The notes: a model not told the origin generated them from the letters alone. 64,000 nt of DNA from Paracoccus pantotrophus (GCF_008824185.1 NZ_CP044423.1:819501-883500), one strand, 5' to 3'. Numbered from the stretch's first letter, positions 27,251 through 36,319 are shown. Made by a program: numbers and translations.

Positions 27251-28350
27251 CGCCGGAACTGGGCCGCGCGCAGCGGCTGGTGGTCAAGATCGGCTCGGCG
27301 CTGCTGGTGAACGGCGCGGGGCTGCGCGCCGAATGGCTGCGCGGGCTTTGCGACGACGTGGCCCAGGCACGGGCGCGGGGCACGGATGTGGTGCTGGTCT
27401 CCTCGGGCGCTATCGCGCTGGGGCGGCAGGTGCTGGGCCTGCCCGCCGGCCCGCTGCGGGTCGAGCAGTCGCAGGCCGCCGCCGCCGTCGGCCAGATCAA
27501 GCTGGCCCGCGCCTATGAGGAGGCGCTGGCTCCGCATGGCGTCAAGACCGCGCAGCTGCTGGTGACGCTGGACGACACCACCGACCGGCGCCGCTATCTC
27601 AATAGCCGCGCGACCATGCAGACGCTGCTGGGCCTCGGCGTGGTGCCCATCGTGAACGAGAACGACACCGTGGCCACCGACGAGATCCGCTTCGGCGACA
27701 ACGACCGGCTGGCGGCGCAGATCGCCGTGACCTGCGGCGCCGACCAGCTCTTGCTGCTGTCGGACGTGGACGGGCTCTATACCGCCAATCCCAAGACCGA
27801 CCCCTCTGCGCGGCATCTGCCGGTGGTCGAACAGATCACGCCGGAGATCGAGGCCATGGGCGGCGACCCGATCTCGGGCGTCAGCAAGGGCGGCATGAAG
27901 ACCAAGCTCATGGCCGCGCGCACGGCGGTGGCGGGCGGTTGCGCCATGGCCATCGCCGAGGGCTCGGTGCTGAACCCGCTCTCTGCCGTGGCGGGTGGCG
28001 CGCGGGTGACCTGGTTCCTACCCGATACCGACCCGCAGGCGGCGCGCAAGCGCTGGATCGCGGCGATGAAGCCCAAGGGCGAGATCGCCGTCGATGCCGG
28101 TGCGGCTCGGGCGCTGGGGCAGGGCAAGTCGCTGCTGCCGGCGGGCGTCACCGTCGTATCGGGCCGCTTCGGCCGCGGCGACCCGGTGGTGGTACTGGAT
28201 GGCAAGGGTGCGCGGCTGGCCGCGGGCCTCGTGCGCTATTCCTCGACCGAGGCGCGCGCCATCGCCGGCCATCGCAGCGACGAGATCGAGGGCATCCTCG
28301 GCTATCCCGGCCGCGCCGCGCTGATCCATCGCGACGACATGGTGGTGTGA
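27238..28350 (+). CDS. proB: Glutamate 5-kinase
   Basis: ProB phosphorylates glutamate as the first step of proline synthesis and is usually feedback-inhibited by proline. The 370-residue protein has the amino-acid kinase fold (LVVKIGSALLVN, VSSGAIALG, NENDTVATDEIRFGDNDRLAA, SGVSKGGMKTKLMAAR) and a C-terminal PUA domain (about 275-360). The GTG start lies inside the end of obgE. In many relatives proA follows; here it does not, and two inverted repeat copies occupy the junction. Confidence 0.95.
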   Translation: MAAVTPELGRAQRLVVKIGSALLVNGAGLRAEWLRGLCDDVAQARARGTDVVLVSSGAIALGRQVLGLPAGPLRVEQSQAAAAVGQIKLARAYEEALAPHGVKTAQLLVTLDDTTDRRRYLNSRATMQTLLGLGVVPIVNENDTVATDEIRFGDNDRLAAQIAVTCGADQLLLLSDVDGLYTANPKTDPSARHLPVVEQITPEIEAMGGDPISGVSKGGMKTKLMAARTAVAGGCAMAIAEGSVLNPLSAVAGGARVTWFLPDTDPQAARKRWIAAMKPKGEIAVDAGAARALGQGKSLLPAGVTVVSGRFGRGDPVVVLDGKGARLAAGLVRYSSTEARAIAGHRSDEIEGILGYPGRAALIHRDDMVV

Positions 28351-28386
28351 CGGCCGGCGGCGGCGGGCCCGGCGTCGCGGCCGCAG

Positions 28387-28413
28387 GGGTATTTGTGGAA
28401 CGAAGAGGCCGGG
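28387..28413 (+). repeat. Dispersed GGGTATTTGG-type repeat, copy D
   Basis: The core GGGTATTTGTGGAACGAAGA faces an inverted copy at 28446-28467, so the pair could fold into a stem with a roughly 30-base loop between convergent proB and the acyltransferase gene. The proB-acyltransferase gap (28351-28503) holds nothing else recognisable. Confidence 0.75.
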
Positions 28414-28445
28414 TGCCGTTCCCTGATTCTGGGCGCAGCACCTGC

Positions 28446-28467
28446 CTTCTTCGTTCTTCAAATACCC
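28446..28467 (-). repeat. Dispersed GGGTATTTGG-type repeat, copy E (inverted)
   Basis: Read leftward it gives GGGTATTTGAAGAACGAAGA, the partner of copy D. It is the only minus-strand copy seen. Confidence 0.75.
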
Positions 28468-28503
28468 ATCTGCAACGCCGATTGCGGAGGCAAAGCCCGC
28501 CCC

Positions 28504-29460
28504 TCACTCGATCGGGCGCGGCTTGGCAAGCGCGTGGCGGCGCTGGAACAGCCCGCGGATCTGCGGCATGCGCACGGCATTCTGGCCCGGCGCCGGCAGG
28601 GCCAGAACCGCGTCGCGCAGGAGCGCGATGCCGTCCTCGCTGCGGCCGGGCAGCGACGCGGCCGAGATCGGGGGACCGATGGTCACGCGGAAGGGCTGGC
28701 CCGCCTTGTTCAGCACCTCGTTGAACAGCGTCACGTCGCGCAGCGTCGGGTGGATCGCGTCGAGCAGGTAGAACAGCGCCGAGTTCCGGGCGCGGATGCG
28801 CAGCGGGATGATCGGCGCGTCGAACTTCTTCGCGATCATTGCCGCGCTGGCCATCCAGGGGCGTTCGTGCAGGCTCAGGCCGCGGCGCTTGGCCAGCCGG
28901 CCCGAGGGGAAGATCAGGCCGATCCGCCCGCGTCCCAGCGCCTCGCGCGTGTAATCCATAGTGGCGCGGGTCTTGGCGTGGCTGCGCTTTTCGACGCGCC
29001 ATTCCACCGGGGCGATCAGGCTGTCGAATTGCGGCAGGATGCGCAGGATGTCGTGATTGGCATAGACGAACAGATCGTCCCGGACCGCCGAGATCACCGC
29101 GTTCAGCACGATGCCGTCGGCAATCCCGGTCGGGTGGTTCGATACGATCAGTGCCGGGCCGGTGGCGGGGATATGCTCGAGCCCCTCGACGCAGAGATCG
29201 CGCAGGATCAGCGCGGCGATGCGGCGCATGACCTCGTCCGTGGGCAGGTCGCGGTATTCCGCCGCCAGGTCCAGGGTGCGCGGATAGCGCAAGAGGCGCA
29301 TCAGCAGTTGCCGCGCCAGCGCGTGGTGCCGTCGGCCCGAAAAAAGCCAGGGCGCCCGCTCGGCAATCAGCGGATCGAGACGGCGTTTCATGTCCTCGCG
29401 GGCATCCATGCGGCCAGTATTGCCGCGCCCGCGGGACGCCCGCAAGAGCGGTTCGGCCAT
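28504..29460 (-). CDS. Lysophospholipid acyltransferase family protein
   Basis: This 318-residue protein (from ATG 29460) belongs to the PlsC-like acyltransferases, which acylate lyso-lipids at the inner membrane. The SNHPTGIADG block near 104-113 corresponds to the catalytic histidine/aspartate motif, and FPSGRLAKRRGLSL near 182 matches the FPEGTRS glycerophosphate-binding motif. An in-frame ATG at 29409 could also be the start; neither has a clear ribosome-binding site. It begins 3 bp after the pepN stop codon, so it is probably translated from the pepN mRNA. Confidence 0.8.
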   Translation of the reverse strand: MAEPLLRASRGRGNTGRMDAREDMKRRLDPLIAERAPWLFSGRRHHALARQLLMRLLRYPRTLDLAAEYRDLPTDEVMRRIAALILRDLCVEGLEHIPATGPALIVSNHPTGIADGIVLNAVISAVRDDLFVYANHDILRILPQFDSLIAPVEWRVEKRSHAKTRATMDYTREALGRGRIGLIFPSGRLAKRRGLSLHERPWMASAAMIAKKFDAPIIPLRIRARNSALFYLLDAIHPTLRDVTLFNEVLNKAGQPFRVTIGPPISAASLPGRSEDGIALLRDAVLALPAPGQNAVRMPQIRGLFQRRHALAKPRPIE

Positions 29461-29462
29461 GG

Positions 29463-32006
29463 TCAGGCGCCACCGGCAAGGATGCGCGTAACCATCTCGG
29501 ATGTGTTGCGCGACAGGTCGGGCATTGCCGCCAGACGGTTCAGCGCCGCGCGGGCATGGGCCTGCCTGCCGGCGTCGTAGCGCGTCCAGGTCTCGAAGGC
29601 CGAGCACATGCGCGCCGTGGTCTGCGGGTTCACCGGGTCGAGCCGCATCAGCCAGTCCACGGTGAAACCGTAGCCCGAGCCGTCGGCGGCGTGAAAGGCG
29701 GCGTGGTTCGCGGTCAGCCCGCCGATCAGGGCGCGGAAGCGGTTGGGGTTCTTCCAGTCGAAATCCGGCCGCGCGGCCAGATCGCGGGCGCGGGCCACGG
29801 CGCGGTCCGGCGCGGCGCGCAGCGGCTGGACCATGAACCATTTGTCCATGACCAGCCGGTTGCCGGCAAATTGCTGTGCGAAGCTCGCCAATGCCTTTTC
29901 GTCCTTGCCCGCGGCGATCAGGCATTCCAGCGCGCCCTGCCGCTCGGTCATGTTCGAGGCGGCGGCGAACAGCGCCTCGGCCCGCGCGGCCCCATCGATG
30001 CGCGACAGCAGGCCCAGGCAAGCCAGGCGCAGGCTGCGCCGCGCCGCGCCCTCGGCATCGGGCCGGTAGGGGCCGGGGGTCTGCATCGCTTCGTAGAGCC
30101 GCGCCAGCGCCGGCTCATGCGCCCGGGCGATGTCGCGGGCCAGCGCCTCGCGCCCGGCATGGATGGCGTCGGGGTCGGGGATCTGGCCGCGGGCGGCGAT
30201 GGTCGTCGCGATCTCCTCCTCGCCGGGCAGCGACAGGCAGAGGGCGGCGAAGGCCGGGTCGGCCTCGGCATCGTCGAGCAGCCCGCCGATGGCGCGGCTG
30301 AACTCGGCGCCGCCTTCGCCCGCTGTGGCCCGCGCGATCAGCGCGTCCAGCGCCAGGTCGTGGCCGGCCTGCCAGCGGGCGTAAGGGTCGGTGTCATGCG
30401 CCAGCAGCAGCGCCTGTTCGTCCGCCGCGATCTCGCGCGCGACCGTGACCGGTGCCGAGAAGCCGCGCAGGAGCGAGACCACCGGCCGCGCGCCCAGGCC
30501 GTCGAAATGGAAGCTCTGCTCGGCCTCGGTCATCTCGAGCACCGTGGTCGGCAGCACCTCGTCGCCATTGGGGCCGATCAGGCCGAGCGCGATGGGAACG
30601 ACCCGCGGCGGCTTTTCCGGCTGGCCGGGGGTGGGCGCGGTCTCCTGCCGGAAATTCAGGGTCAGCCGGCCGTTCTGCCAGTCCTCGGAAAGCGTCAGCC
30701 GGGGCGTGCCGGCATCGGTATACCAGCGTTTGAACTGGGTCAGGTCGCGGCCGGTGGCGTCCTCGAAGACCTTGATCCAGTCCTCGATGGTGCAGGCCTG
30801 GCCGTCATGGCGGTCGAAATAGAGGTCGAGCGCCCGGCGATAGCCCTGATCGCCCACCAGCCGCTTGAGCATGCCGATGACCTCGGCGCCCTTTTCATAG
30901 ACGGTGGCGGTGTAGAAATTGTTGATCTCCTGGTAATGGTCCGGGCGCGGCGGATGGGCCAAGGGGCCTGCATCCTCGCGGAATTGCCGGGCGCGCAGGG
31001 TCTGCACGTCATGGATGCGCTTGACCGCCGCCGAGCGCATGTCGCTGGTGAACTGCTGGTCGCGGAACACCGTCAGCCCTTCCTTCAGGCAAAGCTGGAA
31101 CCAGTCGCGGCAGGTGATGCGGTTGCCGGTCCAGTTGTGGAAATATTCATGGCCGATCACGCCCTCGATGCGCTCGTAATCGCCGTCGGTCGCGGTCTCG
31201 GCGCTGGCCAGCACCAGCTTGGAGTTGAAGATGTTCAGCCCCTTGTTCTCCATCGCGCCCATGTTGAAATCATCCACGGCGACGATGTTGAACACGTCGA
31301 GATCGTATTCGCGCCCGTAAGCCTCTTCGTCCCATTTCATCGAGCGGATCAGCGATTCCATCGCATAGCCGGCGCGGTCCTGGTCGCCGGGGCGCACCCA
31401 GACGTTCAGCGCCACCTCGCGGCCCGACAGGGTGGTAAAGCTGTCCGGGACCGCCACCAGCGCGCCCGCGACCAGCGCGAAGAGATAGGCGGGCTTCGGC
31501 CAGGGATCGTGCCAGACCGCCTGGCCCGGCGCCTGCGACACCGGGTTGCCGTTCGACAAGAGCACCGGCTGGTCCGAGCGGATGGTGACGCGAAAGGGCG
31601 CCATCACGTCCGGGCGGTCGGGATACCAGGTGATGTGGCGGAAACCCTCGGCCTCGCATTGCGTGCAGAACATGCCGCCGGACAGGTAAAGCCCCTCCAG
31701 CGCGGTATTGGCTTCGGGGTCGATCTCGACCTCGGCCGAGAAGGTGAAGGCGTCGGGCAGGTCGGCGGCGGGGATCACCAGCCGCTCGCCCGCGACTTGC
31801 GCGGGGTCGAGCGGGCGGCCGTCGATGGCCAGCGACAGCGTCTTCAGCCCGGCCCCGTCCAGCACCAGGTCGCCCGCGCCCTTGCGGCGGAAGTCGATCT
31901 GCGAGCGCACCCGCGTCGCGCGGGGGGCGAGGTCGAAGTCCAGACGGGTCTCGGTGATCTCGAAAGGATAGGGGCGCCAGTCGGCGAGATATTGCGTGAC
32001 GGTCAT
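29463..32006 (-). CDS. pepN: Aminopeptidase N
   Basis: This 847-residue M1 zinc aminopeptidase removes N-terminal residues from peptides in the cytoplasm. The exopeptidase motif GAMENKGLN and zinc motif HEYFHNW with the distal glutamate in KEGLTVFRDQQF are intact. Length and the C-terminal helical domain fit the bacterial PepN type. The ATG at 32004-32006 follows GGAAGGTG; the frame remains open far upstream only as an artefact of the GC-rich neighbouring gene. Divergent from the alanine-rich protein gene. Confidence 0.95.
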   Translation of the reverse strand: MTVTQYLADWRPYPFEITETRLDFDLAPRATRVRSQIDFRRKGAGDLVLDGAGLKTLSLAIDGRPLDPAQVAGERLVIPAADLPDAFTFSAEVEIDPEANTALEGLYLSGGMFCTQCEAEGFRHITWYPDRPDVMAPFRVTIRSDQPVLLSNGNPVSQAPGQAVWHDPWPKPAYLFALVAGALVAVPDSFTTLSGREVALNVWVRPGDQDRAGYAMESLIRSMKWDEEAYGREYDLDVFNIVAVDDFNMGAMENKGLNIFNSKLVLASAETATDGDYERIEGVIGHEYFHNWTGNRITCRDWFQLCLKEGLTVFRDQQFTSDMRSAAVKRIHDVQTLRARQFREDAGPLAHPPRPDHYQEINNFYTATVYEKGAEVIGMLKRLVGDQGYRRALDLYFDRHDGQACTIEDWIKVFEDATGRDLTQFKRWYTDAGTPRLTLSEDWQNGRLTLNFRQETAPTPGQPEKPPRVVPIALGLIGPNGDEVLPTTVLEMTEAEQSFHFDGLGARPVVSLLRGFSAPVTVAREIAADEQALLLAHDTDPYARWQAGHDLALDALIARATAGEGGAEFSRAIGGLLDDAEADPAFAALCLSLPGEEEIATTIAARGQIPDPDAIHAGREALARDIARAHEPALARLYEAMQTPGPYRPDAEGAARRSLRLACLGLLSRIDGAARAEALFAAASNMTERQGALECLIAAGKDEKALASFAQQFAGNRLVMDKWFMVQPLRAAPDRAVARARDLAARPDFDWKNPNRFRALIGGLTANHAAFHAADGSGYGFTVDWLMRLDPVNPQTTARMCSAFETWTRYDAGRQAHARAALNRLAAMPDLSRNTSEMVTRILAGGA

Positions 32007-32156
32007 GCGGCACCTTCCGGGCAGGTGAAAAAAAAACGGCGGCACGGGGGAACTTGTGCGAAACCCAAGTGTTAGACGCAGGACAGCCGCGTCGCAAGCC
32101 GGGGTCCGTCCCGGCCGACCAGCCGCATGCGCCAACCAGAAGAGCGAGGAACAAGA

Positions 32157-32792
32157 ATGGCCCATTACGATCCGAACGATCCGAAGCGGACGGAAGGCAC
32201 CGACCCACAGCGCCCGGCCGCGGCGCCCGAAACCTATGTCGAGCCGGTCGAGCGGCGTGCCTCTCCGCTGCCGCTGATCATCGGCATCCTGCTGGCCCTG
32301 GCCATCGCCTATTTCGTGCTGCAGTATTTCATGGGCAGCGACGAAGGCGCGACCACCGGCGAAGACGCGGCCGTGACCACCACCGAGCCCGCCGATACCA
32401 CCGCCGACATGCCGGCCGGAACCACGACTGAGACCCCGGCCGAGGCTGCCTCGGATGCGGCTGACGATGCGGCCGCCGCTGCGCAAGACGCCGCCGATGC
32501 CGCCGGAGAGGCCGCGAGCGATGCCGCCACCGCCGTCGAAAGCGGCGCCGAAGCCGCGGGCGAGGCGATGGGCGAGGCGGCCGAGGACGCCGCCGCCGCT
32601 GCCGGCGAAGCCGCGCAGGACGCTGCGGAAGCCGCGGGCGAGGCTGCAACCGCTGCGCAGGAAGCCGCCGACAATGCCGCCGAGGCCATGGGCGAGGCGA
32701 TGCAGGACGCCGGCGAGGCGCTGGACGATGCCGTGACCGTGGAAGAGCCGCCGGCCGACGATACCACCGCCGCGCCGCCGGCGAGCAACTGA
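32157..32792 (+). CDS. Membrane-anchored alanine-rich repeat protein
   Basis: This 211-residue protein has a polar start, one membrane helix (about 38-59), a Thr/Pro-rich linker, and an Ala/Glu/Asp-rich stretch (about 95-190) of repeated units such as GEAAQDAAEA, then an acidic Pro-rich end. The repeat region should form a long amphipathic helix, as in LEA-like, phasin-like or apolipoprotein-like proteins; no enzyme motif exists. GAGGAA precedes the ATG, and a good terminator follows. The function is unknown. The composition makes homology calls unreliable. Confidence 0.75.
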   Translation: MAHYDPNDPKRTEGTDPQRPAAAPETYVEPVERRASPLPLIIGILLALAIAYFVLQYFMGSDEGATTGEDAAVTTTEPADTTADMPAGTTTETPAEAASDAADDAAAAAQDAADAAGEAASDAATAVESGAEAAGEAMGEAAEDAAAAAGEAAQDAAEAAGEAATAAQEAADNAAEAMGEAMQDAGEALDDAVTVEEPPADDTTAAPPASN

Positions 32793-32811
32793 TCGTCCCA
32801 AGCGGGTGCGT

Positions 32812-32843
32812 GCCGCCGTCCGGTCTCTCGGGCGGCGGTTTTC
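32812..32843 (+). terminator. Intrinsic terminator of the alanine-rich gene
   Basis: A CCGCCGTCCGG/CGGGCGGCGG stem with a short TCTCT loop is followed by TTTTC. It lies about 20 bp after the stop codon. Confidence 0.75.
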
Positions 32844-32962
32844 AATTTTTACGCAAGATAGAATTGCGGAATAGTTGAAGGTCGGGCCGGTTGAAACCCG
32901 TTGCCGTTTGGCATACCACGGCACACCAAGCCAGCCGGACAATTGAAGCAAGGGGAAGTGCG

Positions 32963-35110
32963 ATGGGTCGCGTGGAAAAGGCAGGATTGCGGGTGGATGA
33001 GACGCTTGCCGCCTTCATCAACGAGCGTGCGCTGCCCGGCAGCGGTGTCGAGCCGCGCCGGTTCTGGGAAGGGCTTTCGACGCTGCTGCACGAGTTCGGC
33101 CCGCGCAACCGGGCGCTGCTGGAGCGGCGCGAGGAGCTGCAATCGGCCATCGACGCCTGGCATATCGCCCATCGCGCCGAGCCGAAGGATGCCGGAGCCT
33201 ATCGCGATTTCCTGGCCGAGATCGGCTATCTGGTCCCCGAGGGCGAGGATTTCCAGATCGAGACGCCCGAGACCGACCCGGAATTTTCCAGCGTGGCCGG
33301 GCCGCAGCTGGTGGTGCCGATCACCAACGCGCGCTATGCGCTGAACGCCGCCAATGCGCGCTGGGGCAGCCTTTACGACGCGCTTTACGGCACCGACGCC
33401 TTGGGCGACCTGCCGCAGGGCAAGGGCTATGACACCGCGCGCGGCGCCCGCGTGATCGCCTGGGGCCGCGACTTCCTCGACACGGCCGCGCCGCTCGCCG
33501 AGGGCTCCTGGGCCGCGGTCGAGGCTTTGTCGGTCAAGGACGGCGCGCTGGTCCCGGCGCTGCGTGAAGGGGCCAAGTTCGCCGGCCATCGCGGCGACGG
33601 CGCCAATCCGACCGACATCTTCCTGAAGAACCACGGCCTGCTGATCCGCATCGTCATCGATTCCTCGAAGCCGGTGGGCGCGCAGGACAAGGCGGGCATC
33701 TCGGACATTGTGATCGAATCGGCGCTGTCGGCGATCATGGATTGCGAGGATTCCGTCGCCTGCGTCGATGGCGAGGACAAGGCGCTGGCCTATGCCAACT
33801 GGCTGGGCCTGATGGACGGCACCCTGGCCGAGGAGGTCGAAAAGGGCGGCAAGACCTTTACCCGCCGCCTGAACCCGGACGTGAGTTTCACCGCGCCCGA
33901 CGGCTCGGAAGTCACTGCCAAGGGCCGCGCGCTGATGCTGGTCAGGAATGTCGGCCACCTGATGACCACCCCCGCCGTGCTGGACCGCGAGGGCAACGAG
34001 GTCTACGAGGGGCTGCTCGACGCCATGGTCACGGCGCTTTGCGCCAAGCGCGACCTGGACCGCGAGGGGCCGAAGAACTCGGTCACGCAGTCGATCTATG
34101 TGGTAAAGCCCAAGATGCACGGCCCCGAGGAGGTCGCCTTCGCCTGCGAGATCTTCGATTTCGTCGAAGAGGTGCTGGGCCTGCCGCGCCATACCGTCAA
34201 GCTGGGCATCATGGACGAGGAACGCCGCACCTCGGCCAATCTCAAGGAATGCATCCGCGCCGCGAAGCACCGGGTGGCCTTCATCAATACCGGCTTCCTG
34301 GACCGCACCGGGGACGAGATCCATACCTCGATGGAGGCGGGCGCCATGCTGGCCAAGGGCGAGATGAAGACCCAGCCCTGGATCTCGGCCTACGAGGATC
34401 GCAACGTCGACATCGGCCTGGCCTGCGGCCTTTCGGGCAAGGCGCAGATCGGCAAGGGCATGTGGGCGATCCCTGACAAGATGGCCGAGATGCTGGAGCA
34501 GAAGATCGCCCATCCCATGGCCGGCGCCAACACCGCCTGGGTGCCCAGCCCGACCGCCGCGACGCTGCATGCGACGCATTACCACAAGGTCGATGTCTTT
34601 GCCCGCCAGGCCCAGATCGCCGCGCTGCGCCGGCCCCTGCGGCTCGACGACCTGCTGACCATCCCGCTGGCCGGTGGCCGCAACTACAGCGAGGCCGAGA
34701 TCGCCCGCGAGCTGGAAAACAACTGCCAGGGCATCCTGGGCTATGTCGTGCGCTGGATCGACCAGGGCGTCGGCTGCTCGAAGGTGCCGGACATCAACGA
34801 TGTCGGGCTGATGGAGGACCGGGCCACGCTGCGCATCTCGGCCCAGTCTCTGGCGAACTGGCTGCATCACGGCATCGTCACCGACCGGCAGGTCATGGAT
34901 ACTTTCCGCAAGATGGCCGCGGTGGTGGACCGCCAGAACGCGGGCGACCCGGCCTATCTGCCGATGGCGCCGGGCTATGACGGGGTGGCCTTCCAGGCGG
35001 CCTGCGACCTGGTCTTCCTGGGCCGCATGCAGCCTTCGGGCTATACCGAGCCGGTGCTGCATGCCCGCCGCCTGCAGGCCAAGGCCGAGCAGGCGCAGAA
35101 GGCCGCGTGA
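32963..35110 (+). CDS. glcB: Malate synthase G
   Basis: This enzyme makes malate from glyoxylate and acetyl-CoA, in the glyoxylate cycle and glycolate use. The 715-residue single-chain G form is recognisable from GRVEKAGLRVDETLAAF, IMDCEDSVACVDGEDK, GPEEVAFACEIFDFVEEVLGLP and GKGMWAIPDKMAEMLEQK, with the catalytic acidic residues present. The start is ATG 32963 behind AAGGGGAAG. No isocitrate lyase gene adjoins. The last four bases overlap the next gene's GTG. Confidence 0.97.
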   Translation: MGRVEKAGLRVDETLAAFINERALPGSGVEPRRFWEGLSTLLHEFGPRNRALLERREELQSAIDAWHIAHRAEPKDAGAYRDFLAEIGYLVPEGEDFQIETPETDPEFSSVAGPQLVVPITNARYALNAANARWGSLYDALYGTDALGDLPQGKGYDTARGARVIAWGRDFLDTAAPLAEGSWAAVEALSVKDGALVPALREGAKFAGHRGDGANPTDIFLKNHGLLIRIVIDSSKPVGAQDKAGISDIVIESALSAIMDCEDSVACVDGEDKALAYANWLGLMDGTLAEEVEKGGKTFTRRLNPDVSFTAPDGSEVTAKGRALMLVRNVGHLMTTPAVLDREGNEVYEGLLDAMVTALCAKRDLDREGPKNSVTQSIYVVKPKMHGPEEVAFACEIFDFVEEVLGLPRHTVKLGIMDEERRTSANLKECIRAAKHRVAFINTGFLDRTGDEIHTSMEAGAMLAKGEMKTQPWISAYEDRNVDIGLACGLSGKAQIGKGMWAIPDKMAEMLEQKIAHPMAGANTAWVPSPTAATLHATHYHKVDVFARQAQIAALRRPLRLDDLLTIPLAGGRNYSEAEIARELENNCQGILGYVVRWIDQGVGCSKVPDINDVGLMEDRATLRISAQSLANWLHHGIVTDRQVMDTFRKMAAVVDRQNAGDPAYLPMAPGYDGVAFQAACDLVFLGRMQPSGYTEPVLHARRLQAKAEQAQKAA

Positions 35111-35553
35111 TCGCGCGGCTGGCCGGCCTGCCGCCGGTCTGGCTGGCGCTGTTCGCATCGGCCGGGGCGGTGCTGGGTCGGCTGGTGCCCTTGGACCTGC
35201 CGGCCGCGCTGCGCGGGCTGGGCCTGTTGCTGGTCGCGGCGGGGCTGGCGCTGATGCTCTGGGCGGCGCTGACCATGTGGCGGGCGCGCACCACCGTCAT
35301 GCCCGGCCGCCGGCCCGAGGCGCTGGTGACGGCCGGCCCCTTCCGCTTTTCGCGCAATCCGATCTATCTGGCCGACGTTATTTTGCTGGCCGGGCTGATG
35401 CTGGCGCTGGCCGCGCCGGCCGGGCTGGTCACGGTGCCGGCCTTTGCCCTGTTGCTGCAGCGCCGCTTCATCCTGCGCGAGGAGGCCGTGATCGCCGCCG
35501 CTTTCGGTTCCGCCTATGACCGCTATAGGATGCAGGTCAGGCGCTGGATTTAG
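35107..35553 (+). CDS. Isoprenylcysteine carboxylmethyltransferase-family membrane protein
   Basis: This 148-residue protein has about four hydrophobic segments and the ICMT/PEMT-type C-terminal motif: GPFRFSRNPIYLADVILLAGLML, then RRFILREEAVIAAAFGSAYDRYRMQVRRW with the conserved Glu-Glu and Arg-Tyr. Members methylate lipids or small molecules with S-adenosylmethionine at the membrane; bacterial substrates are mostly unknown. The GTG start overlaps the glcB stop by 4 nt, implying coupling. Confidence 0.82.
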   Translation: MIARLAGLPPVWLALFASAGAVLGRLVPLDLPAALRGLGLLLVAAGLALMLWAALTMWRARTTVMPGRRPEALVTAGPFRFSRNPIYLADVILLAGLMLALAAPAGLVTVPAFALLLQRRFILREEAVIAAAFGSAYDRYRMQVRRWI

Positions 35554-35563
35554 GGAGGGCATC

Positions 35564-36229
35564 GTGGAACGCTCGCGCATCAACCGCATCATGGCCGAGG
35601 CCGCCGAACTGATCGGCAAGGCAGGCTTTCACCTGCCACCCTTTGCGCATTGGAGCCCCGAGGAATTTCGCGCCCGCGCCACGCCGGCGATTCGCGAAGG
35701 CCGGCTGGGCTGGGACATCACCGATTACGGCCAGGGCGATTTCGACCGGCTGGGCCTGTTCCTGTTCACGCTGCGCAACGGCCGGCTGGCCGAGCTGCAG
35801 GCGGGCAGGGGCATGGTCTATGCCGAAAAACTGCTGATCTCGCAGGAAAACCAGATCAGCCCGATGCATACCCATGTCATCAAGACCGAGGACATCATCA
35901 ACCGCTGGGGCGCGACGCTGGCGATCCGGCTTTGCGGTTCGGACACCCAGGGCCGCATGGACCGCAATGCGCCCTGCCGGGTCGATTGCGACGGCATCGC
36001 GCGCGAGGTGGCGCCGGGCGGCGTGCTGCGGCTGGCACCGGGCGAATCCGTGACGCTGCGTCCGGGCGACTGGCACGAATTCTGGGCCGAGGGCGGACCG
36101 GTGCTGATCGGAGAGGTCTCGACCGTGAACGACGACCTGACCGACAATATCTTTGCCGCGCCCATCGGCCGTTTTGCCAATGTCCGCGAGGACGAGCCAC
36201 CGCAGCACCTGCTGGTAAGCGACTACTGA
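35564..36229 (+). CDS. D-lyxose/D-mannose isomerase family cupin
   Basis: This 221-residue cupin matches the D-lyxose isomerase family, which interconverts aldoses and ketoses with a divalent metal. The metal motif QISPMHTHVIKTEDIINRW (about 89-107) supplies two histidines and an acidic residue, and GDWHEFWA near 165 supplies the last histidine. The GTG at 35564 has a strong AGGGAGGG upstream. It follows the ICMT-like gene by 10 bp, forming an operon-like run after glcB with no sugar transporter nearby, so its substrate is uncertain. Confidence 0.82.
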   Translation: MERSRINRIMAEAAELIGKAGFHLPPFAHWSPEEFRARATPAIREGRLGWDITDYGQGDFDRLGLFLFTLRNGRLAELQAGRGMVYAEKLLISQENQISPMHTHVIKTEDIINRWGATLAIRLCGSDTQGRMDRNAPCRVDCDGIAREVAPGGVLRLAPGESVTLRPGDWHEFWAEGGPVLIGEVSTVNDDLTDNIFAAPIGRFANVREDEPPQHLLVSDY

Positions 36230-36258
36230 GTTCGGCAACGGCGTTTTTGACGCTGGGT

Positions 36259-36275
36259 CACATTCCTGGAATGTG
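36259..36275. promoter_or_regulatory. 17-bp palindrome upstream of pntA, candidate operator
   Basis: CACATTCCTGGAATGTG is a perfect 8-bp inverted repeat around one T, typical of a dimeric-regulator site. It lies 15 bp before a candidate -35 element of pntA. I cannot assign the regulator. Confidence 0.5.
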
Positions 36276-36290
36276 CGGCGCCTCACTCCC

Positions 36291-36319
36291 TTGTGAAAGA
36301 TTGTTGCGCTCTGCTATGG
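36291..36319 (+). promoter_or_regulatory. Candidate pntA promoter
   Basis: TTGTGA (36291-36296) and CTATGG (36314-36319) are separated by 17 bp, about 40 bp before the GTG start. The match is moderate. Confidence 0.4.
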
